A stretch of DNA of 55,859 nucleotides from positions 1 through 55,859 of the forward strand of contig CAIWWH010000043.1 of NCBI GenBank assembly GCA_903916385.1. The letters are read 5' to 3'. This DNA comes from an uncultured Actinomycetes bacterium. Its GTDB lineage: Bacteria; Actinomycetota; Actinomycetes; Nanopelagicales; Nanopelagicaceae. Below are positions 50,637 through 55,859 of this stretch, one piece after another (the first letter of the stretch is position 1; the number at the start of each line of letters is the position of its first letter). Both the position numbers and the translations under genes were made by a program. Under the pieces are notes generated by a model. It was given only the letters and a program-made list of their open reading frames with translations. It was not told where the DNA came from and ran no database searches.

Positions 50637-52303
50637 TGAAATCGCACCGTTGGATTCCGGTCTGGATAGGTCGAGCGACTTTTCTAGTCGGGCTCTTCGA
50701 CATTCTGGCCAGCATCTTTCGTAAATTTCGGGCGCCAGTACACAAGCTAGACCATCTTTTCCCCGTCTTCCTAAACGGCTCTGCATTGGCAACCTCTATC
50801 TTCACTGGACTTGTTTTGATGATCCTGGCTCGTGGCCTCTCACGACGTAAACGCCGCGCCTGGATTCTGGCCTTGATCATGCTAACCGCCAACCTGATCG
50901 CTGACTTGATAAAGACAAATCATCACCCGGTGCAAATAATCCTCTCTATCCTCAGCATCATTGCTCTCGTCGTCTTTAGAAAATCCTTCTACGCGAAATC
51001 CGATCCAGGTACACGATTACAGCCAATTATCGGGTTCAGCATTGCGGTGGTTGTCTTTTTCATCGCAAGCCTCTTACTTCTTAAGTTTCGCAACCAAGAT
51101 GAGATCGTAGGTACCCCTTCGGTTAAAAATATCTTCCTTTTCATTATTGAAGGGCTGGTCGGAGTCGTCGGTCCAGTGAAATTTACATCTGAACGAACCA
51201 CAGATTTTATCGCCTTCACGCTTGGAACGTTCGGGGTATTTACGCTCATAGTTCCACTCTGGTTGTACTTCCGCCGCGTTAAGCCAATACCGAAAATGTC
51301 CGTAGACGAGATGGACGTGGTTCGAAAGTTAATCAAACACGATACCGAACAAGACTCTCTCGGCTACTTTGCCACAAGGCGAGATAAGAGCGTTATCTGG
51401 GCTCCCAATCGCAAAGCCGGCATCGCATATCGCGTGCAGGGTGGGGTCATGCTCGCTAGCGGTGATCCATTTGGCGAGTACAGCTTGTGGCCCGCTGCAA
51501 TCCAAGAATTCTTGCGCGAAGCAGAGGAACATGCCTGGACACCGGCTGTCATGGGATGCAGTGATCGTGGTGGAGAAGTTTGGGTGGAACATGCCGGAAT
51601 GATCGCAATTGATATCGGTGATGAGGCGATCATCTCCGTCAAGGATTTCACGCTCGAAGGTAGGCCGATGGCAAATGTGCGCCAGATGGTCAATAGAATT
51701 AAGCGAAAAGGTTATTCGTGTACCACTCATAAGTGGTCTGATGTTGAAGAGGATGTCCGCGTTCAACTCCGCAAACTGGCGCACGAGTGGCGCTACGGTG
51801 TTGCAGAGCGTGGCTTTTCTATGTCAATGGATCGCTTTGGTGAAGATTCCGATCCCGATACCTACATCACCATCGCTTGGCTAGAGGGCGAGATTAAAGG
51901 GCTTCTTTACTACGTTCCGTGGACGACAAACGGACTATCGCTTGATCGCATGCAGCGCGAACGGGGGACCGATCCCGGAGTAAACGAGTTAATGATCGTT
52001 GAGACAGTGGAATGGGCGCGCGCCAACAAGAAAGATTATGTCTCACTCAACTTTGCGGCTTTCCGCTCGCTCTTCGAACGAGCCGACAAGATAAGTGCCG
52101 GTCCAATCACGCGCGGAATGCGAAATTTGATTCGCTTCTCATCAAACTTCTTCCAAGTCGAATCTCTCTACCGCTTCAATGCAAAGTTCCAACCCGGATG
52201 GGAAACGCGTTACGTTCTCTATCCGCGCGCCTCGGACCTACCAAGGGTCGGTTGGGCTGCACTGCGCGCCGAAAAATTTATTTCTGGCTTCCGCTCGCGC
52301 TAG
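50636..52303 (+). CDS. Membrane protein with DUF2156/MprF C-terminal (phosphatidylglycerol lysyltransferase-like) domain
   Basis: N-terminal TM helices, then AGIAYRVQGGVMLASGDPFGE, GYSCTTHKWSDVEEDVRVQLRKLAHEW, NELMIVETVEWARANKKDYVSLNFAAF. Confidence 0.85.
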   Translation: MKSHRWIPVWIGRATFLVGLFDILASIFRKFRAPVHKLDHLFPVFLNGSALATSIFTGLVLMILARGLSRRKRRAWILALIMLTANLIADLIKTNHHPVQIILSILSIIALVVFRKSFYAKSDPGTRLQPIIGFSIAVVVFFIASLLLLKFRNQDEIVGTPSVKNIFLFIIEGLVGVVGPVKFTSERTTDFIAFTLGTFGVFTLIVPLWLYFRRVKPIPKMSVDEMDVVRKLIKHDTEQDSLGYFATRRDKSVIWAPNRKAGIAYRVQGGVMLASGDPFGEYSLWPAAIQEFLREAEEHAWTPAVMGCSDRGGEVWVEHAGMIAIDIGDEAIISVKDFTLEGRPMANVRQMVNRIKRKGYSCTTHKWSDVEEDVRVQLRKLAHEWRYGVAERGFSMSMDRFGEDSDPDTYITIAWLEGEIKGLLYYVPWTTNGLSLDRMQRERGTDPGVNELMIVETVEWARANKKDYVSLNFAAFRSLFERADKISAGPITRGMRNLIRFSSNFFQVESLYRFNAKFQPGWETRYVLYPRASDLPRVGWAALRAEKFISGFRSR

Positions 52304-53465
52304 GCGTAGCGGTTGGTCTTGGGAAAGTTGTTGGTGGCGATACCGGAGCAGGAGAGACAACCGGAGTTGCAATAATATTCGCATCGCTTAACCATAAAAA
52401 TCCCGGCGCAATATACGGCTTCCAGACTCCGATGTTGTGACCGCCCGTTGGGATTGGAACGTATTTAATCGGGATCAAATCATTGCCACTCTTCATAAAT
52501 TTTTGCGAAGAAGTGTTAGAGAATTTATCTTTGACTGAAGAGATAACCATGATCCGAGTGTTGCGGGCGTGATGTTTCAGATAATAAATAAGGTCGTAAC
52601 GGCTCGAGAGATAATTCTTCTCCCGCTTGGAGAGTCCAAATGGAAGGCTGGGTTGAAAATAGCCGGCGAGTGAAACACCCTGCGCATACTGATCCTGATG
52701 CAAAACCGCTACCTCGGCCGCACACCAACCTCCAGTGGAATAACCAAAGGATGACCAGCGACGGTTGTCGATTCCCATAAAATTCTGCATGAATGTCTTC
52801 ATGTCACGAGTGATCCAGGTTTCAACTTGAGCTCCCCCCACAAAGTTCATGCACTCCGTGTCCGTACCGGGCTCCACATTGATCGCAGGGATTACCGCAA
52901 GTGTCGGAGGAATCTGACCCGCGATCTCTAAATTCTCCATCGTGGTGATGCCATCAAGAGTTCCGATCCAAGTCTGCGGGACGCCGGGTGTACCCGGGAA
53001 GAGTTCGACTACCTGATAGTTGCTACCAATTGTGTGCGCCGGGGCTAGGAGTTGGGTGGCCAACTTTGGAGAGGCGACCACGTATACAACATTCGAGATT
53101 CCGGATTTTTCACCCGTAATCACCTTCCGGAAGATGAGGCTTCCACCCTTGGTACGAGTAGCTGAAAGGAGATCTTTCAGGCTGATCTGGGTTAGATTAG
53201 CTGGACTGAGGGCAATCTTTGCGTACTGCCCCTGAGCCCCAAATAGGTCAGACCATGACTCGTAAAAATTTCCCCAGCGATTAACGGTGATACCAGTCGC
53301 AGCTAGCGCAAGACACTGGATCGCGATGATAAGCGAGAAGCGTGCAGTGATGTTCTTCCAGTGCTTATCCGTAAATTTATGCCAGAAGTAGACCGTCCCA
53401 AGCAAAAGTGCAATCGTTAGGATCCAAAAGAAGATCTCGGTCCCGAGCGATAAGAGAGGCAACAT
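52278..53465 (-). CDS. Membrane-anchored esterase (alpha/beta hydrolase, Ag85/esterase D-like)
   Basis: N-terminal TM helices; nucleophile elbow SSFGYSTGGWCAAEVAV; C-terminal IPTGGHNIGVWKPYIAPGFLWL. Confidence 0.82.
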   Translation of the reverse strand: MLPLLSLGTEIFFWILTIALLLGTVYFWHKFTDKHWKNITARFSLIIAIQCLALAATGITVNRWGNFYESWSDLFGAQGQYAKIALSPANLTQISLKDLLSATRTKGGSLIFRKVITGEKSGISNVVYVVASPKLATQLLAPAHTIGSNYQVVELFPGTPGVPQTWIGTLDGITTMENLEIAGQIPPTLAVIPAINVEPGTDTECMNFVGGAQVETWITRDMKTFMQNFMGIDNRRWSSFGYSTGGWCAAEVAVLHQDQYAQGVSLAGYFQPSLPFGLSKREKNYLSSRYDLIYYLKHHARNTRIMVISSVKDKFSNTSSQKFMKSGNDLIPIKYVPIPTGGHNIGVWKPYIAPGFLWLSDANIIATPVVSPAPVSPPTTFPRPTATPSASGSQK

Positions 53466-53491
53466 AAGGCTTTAAGTTTACCGATTTAAAA

Positions 53492-53755
53492 CTACTCAAC
53501 CTCACGCGGCGGATCATCTGAGTCATCGTAGGTAGGTTGTGGTTGGGAGAGTTTCCAGTACATGTAATAAATGAAGACTCCAAAAAATGGCCACTCAATC
53601 ACATAAACCCAGCTGAGGTGATTGCCGCCTAATGCGCGATTGAACTCCAAAACCCCCATAAGACCGCAGAGAGGCAAGCCCCAGAGCACCCAGCGCCGTT
53701 TTGGTTCCGGTTCTTGAACTTGAGGTTCGGGGTTAGGCGGTTCTTGACTGCTCAT
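53492..53755 (-). CDS. Small actinobacterial-type membrane protein of unknown function
   Basis: RRWVLWGLPLCGLMGVLEFNRALGGNHLSWVYVIEWPFFGVFIYYMYWKL; overlaps ctaG start. Confidence 0.65.
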   Translation of the reverse strand: MSSQEPPNPEPQVQEPEPKRRWVLWGLPLCGLMGVLEFNRALGGNHLSWVYVIEWPFFGVFIYYMYWKLSQPQPTYDDSDDPPREVE

Positions 53756-54536
53756 CTTCCTCTTCCGCTAGCAGTTGCTCATTCGCGAACCAATCTTTGG
53801 CAGCGAGGACGATCCAGATGGTGTCGATCAGCATTCCCATCGCCCACATTATCGCGCCACCTCGATGCTGATCGGCAAGACCCATCTGCATCGTGGTCTG
53901 TTTTGGCAAGGAGTGCAGTACTCGGTTTCCGGAGTAGAGGAAGAAGCCGACCATCGTCTCGGGCAACATCATGGCAAAGAGGGAGATCACCCTAATTGAG
54001 TAAGGAACGGGGAAGGGGTGGGGATTTCCCTCCATCACCGGGTAGTAATAGACAAATCCACCGAGCAGAAAGAGGATGAGCTCAAGACAGTGCGCGTTGG
54101 GATTGGTCATTCCAAGATTGGCCAGCGGCGAGAAGTGAGTTCCAATCAAGACCGTCAGGAAGATGGCAAAACCGACTTGAGGTTTGAAGAGGGTCCGAAC
54201 AAGAGAGTTTGATCCAACCTTATTAATTCCGCTTCGTACCTGCGGATACTTTGAGCGCAGTGCAACAGCGATAGGAGACCCCAAAACAAGGAGGGGTGAA
54301 ATCAACATCATCAACCCGATGTGTTGAATCATATGAACCCAAAAAGTTCGTATCGCAGCATGAGGCACCGGGCCCACCAAGAGGATGAAGCTGAGAGTCA
54401 ATCCCGAGATAAAGCAGATTTGGCGGATGAGGGAGACAGATTGACGGGCAGCACTTTCCGATAGGTACCAAACTCCGGTGCCGAGGAGAAGGATCGCAAA
54501 GAAGAGATCCCATGTTGGGTTGAGTCCCATCCTCAC
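53733..54536 (-). CDS. Cytochrome c oxidase assembly protein, CtaG (caa3) type
   Basis: VHMIQHIGLMMLISPLLVLGSPIAVALR and DQHRGGAIMWAMGMLIDTIWIVLAAKDWF, multi-TM. Confidence 0.87.
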   Translation of the reverse strand: MRMGLNPTWDLFFAILLLGTGVWYLSESAARQSVSLIRQICFISGLTLSFILLVGPVPHAAIRTFWVHMIQHIGLMMLISPLLVLGSPIAVALRSKYPQVRSGINKVGSNSLVRTLFKPQVGFAIFLTVLIGTHFSPLANLGMTNPNAHCLELILFLLGGFVYYYPVMEGNPHPFPVPYSIRVISLFAMMLPETMVGFFLYSGNRVLHSLPKQTTMQMGLADQHRGGAIMWAMGMLIDTIWIVLAAKDWFANEQLLAEEEDEQSRTA

Positions 54537-54575
54537 CTACCTCTCAAGAAATTCTCGGAAACTGCTCTTTCACTT

Positions 54576-54595
54576 GGTGAGTGCTGCCACTCACC
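54576..54595. promoter_or_regulatory. Perfect 8-bp-arm inverted repeat (GGTGAGTG-CTGC-CACTCACC), candidate operator
   Basis: Exact palindromic arms with 4-nt spacer in the divergent intergenic region between ctaG-like and cupredoxin genes; no T-tract on either strand's 3' side. Confidence 0.55.
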
Positions 54596-54706
54596 CCAAA
54601 AAAATAGTTGCAAGTAGAAAGCATCCGCTTGTTCCTTAGATCACATTTCAAGCGTACTCTCCATCTATTCATTCTCGGTACTTCCCACACTTACCCTCAG
54701 GAAAGG

Positions 54707-55456
54707 ATGTCCGTGGAAACAGCCACACCCTCAAAGGCGAGGACAGCAATCGGTGCGCTCTTAGCAGTCGCACTTGGAATTGTTGTAGTCGCCGGCGTCG
54801 GCTTTACTCTTCATAAAGTCTCCGCCGATCCCCAACCAAAACTCTACGCAACCAAGGTAGGCACAATTACCGCCGCCGATGGCAAGACATATAACCATTA
54901 CACAATTGCAGATGGGGTCTACCCAGATCCTATTAACTCTAAGGCGCATGGCACATGTGCGACCTGCGATGGTGGTCATCCAAGCTGGCCTTCATACGGT
55001 CCTTATACAGATTTCGTCCTTCCAGCTAACTCGTACATCACGGTGACTCTGACTGTGTATGACAGCGGAGAGAAATTGAATACTCCGTACTTTGGAAGTG
55101 TCGTGGGTACTGTTGATGGAACAGTCTCGTATGACGGTGTATCTAAAAGTTCGCTTCCTTTTGATGCCGTAGAACACACCTTCACGCTGCACGGCCTTCC
55201 AACCTCTACACAAGACCCGCTCTTTGTGAATGTTCCTCTACCTGTTAATACCGATGCAGAGATGAAGGCGTACAACGACGATCCAACAAAGCTGCCAATC
55301 GGCCACAAGGTTACTTTTTCCTTCATAACAAAGGGCGCCGGTAACTACGTGTGGAACTGCGAATATCCATGCGGAGATTCGACCTACCAAGGATTTGGCG
55401 CAGTGATGGGCCAACTTGGTTACATGAGTGGAAAGGTGAGTGTTGTAAATGGCTGA
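54707..55456 (+). CDS. Membrane-anchored cupredoxin-domain protein, CuA-like but non-canonical
   Basis: N-terminal TM; AVEHTFTLHGL; YVWNCEYPCGDSTYQGFGAVMGQLGYMSGKVSV; start moved to ATG 54707 with GAAAGG upstream. Confidence 0.72.
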   Translation: MSVETATPSKARTAIGALLAVALGIVVVAGVGFTLHKVSADPQPKLYATKVGTITAADGKTYNHYTIADGVYPDPINSKAHGTCATCDGGHPSWPSYGPYTDFVLPANSYITVTLTVYDSGEKLNTPYFGSVVGTVDGTVSYDGVSKSSLPFDAVEHTFTLHGLPTSTQDPLFVNVPLPVNTDAEMKAYNDDPTKLPIGHKVTFSFITKGAGNYVWNCEYPCGDSTYQGFGAVMGQLGYMSGKVSVVNG

Positions 55457-55859
55457 CCATGACCACGAAGAGTTAGCTCCGACTCCGGGAGCGCGAGTCG
55501 GAAAATTCATTAACCGTGGAGATGTTCGCCAGACTCTCCTGCTGGGACTTTTCTTCACGATTGTATTTGTAGTTCTGGGACGATGGGTCTATCCACATTG
55601 GATGCCGACAGTCCTTAGTAAGCAGATGCAGTCAAACGAAGACATCATGATTTGGTTTACGGTGATATCCGCTCCGATCGCTGGAGTGGTTTTGGCGATC
55701 GCGACGCAATCTTTCTTACATATGCATCGTGGAGATACGCCGCCCGAAGAGGGAATCGCCATCCGGACTAACACCCCAGTGGTGATTGTTTGGACCGCAA
55801 CTTCAGTTCTCTTCTGCATCGTCGCAATTGTTTGGGGCCTAGTTGCGCTTAACACCGAG
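55449..55859 (+). CDS. Cytochrome c oxidase subunit II-like membrane protein (3' truncated by window edge)
   Basis: ATG overlaps previous stop; MADHDHEELAPTPGARVG...IMIWFTVISAPIAGVVLAIATQSFL...TPPEEGIAIRTNTPVVIVWTATSVLFCIVAIVWGL resembles the two-helix COX2 N-terminus; open to window end. Confidence 0.6.
   Translation, partial: MADHDHEELAPTPGARVGKFINRGDVRQTLLLGLFFTIVFVVLGRWVYPHWMPTVLSKQMQSNEDIMIWFTVISAPIAGVVLAIATQSFLHMHRGDTPPEEGIAIRTNTPVVIVWTATSVLFCIVAIVWGLVALNTE

Noticed and set aside
54959-54976. CATCD in the cupredoxin protein as a possible heme c site
   Set aside because: Heme c attachment needs CxxCH; here the residue after the second Cys is Asp, with the His two residues further on.
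1-55859. tRNA/rRNA genes, CRISPR arrays, insertion sequences, prophage or defence islands
   Set aside because: No direct-repeat arrays, transposase/integrase motifs or tRNA-like intergenic sequences were seen; intergenic space is too short nearly everywhere.

Overview
The window reads as a compact, gene-dense actinobacterial chromosome segment (about 55 protein-coding genes, very short intergenic gaps, many 1-8 bp start/stop overlaps). It carries a near-complete menaquinone locus (polyprenyl diphosphate synthase, menG, menF, menD, menC, menB, menE, menA) with rarD (partial) and bioY. Next is a System II cytochrome c maturation operon (ccsB-resB-ccdA-tlpA-phosphatase), then an XPB helicase module with an M20 peptidase gene inside it. 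A pair of secreted proteins follows (one a zinc-metalloprotease-like protein), then proC, a Cys-rich unknown, radA and mutY. The classic actinobacterial clpC...lysS-coaX-nadC-nadB-panC-folK-folB-folP-folE-ftsH-hpt-tilS block comes next, followed by an NlpC/P60 hydrolase, an ABC exporter, ctaB, a PBP4-type carboxypeptidase, a TrmH methyltransferase and a TPR protein. The right end has two less ordinary loci: (i) a cell-envelope-like module (Tat-exported NodB-like protein with an altered first motif, secreted beta-propeller, MprF-like lysyltransferase, membrane-anchored esterase), and (ii) a terminal-oxidase-like locus (CtaG, membrane-anchored cupredoxin with a non-canonical CuA-like motif, COX2-like membrane subunit running off the end) with a perfect 8-bp-arm palindrome in its divergent promoter region. 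I saw no rRNA, tRNA, CRISPR, IS element, prophage or toxin-antitoxin system. Most of the window is ordinary housekeeping; loci (i) and (ii) are the best candidates for undescribed biology. All family calls come from reading motifs by eye; no database search was run.
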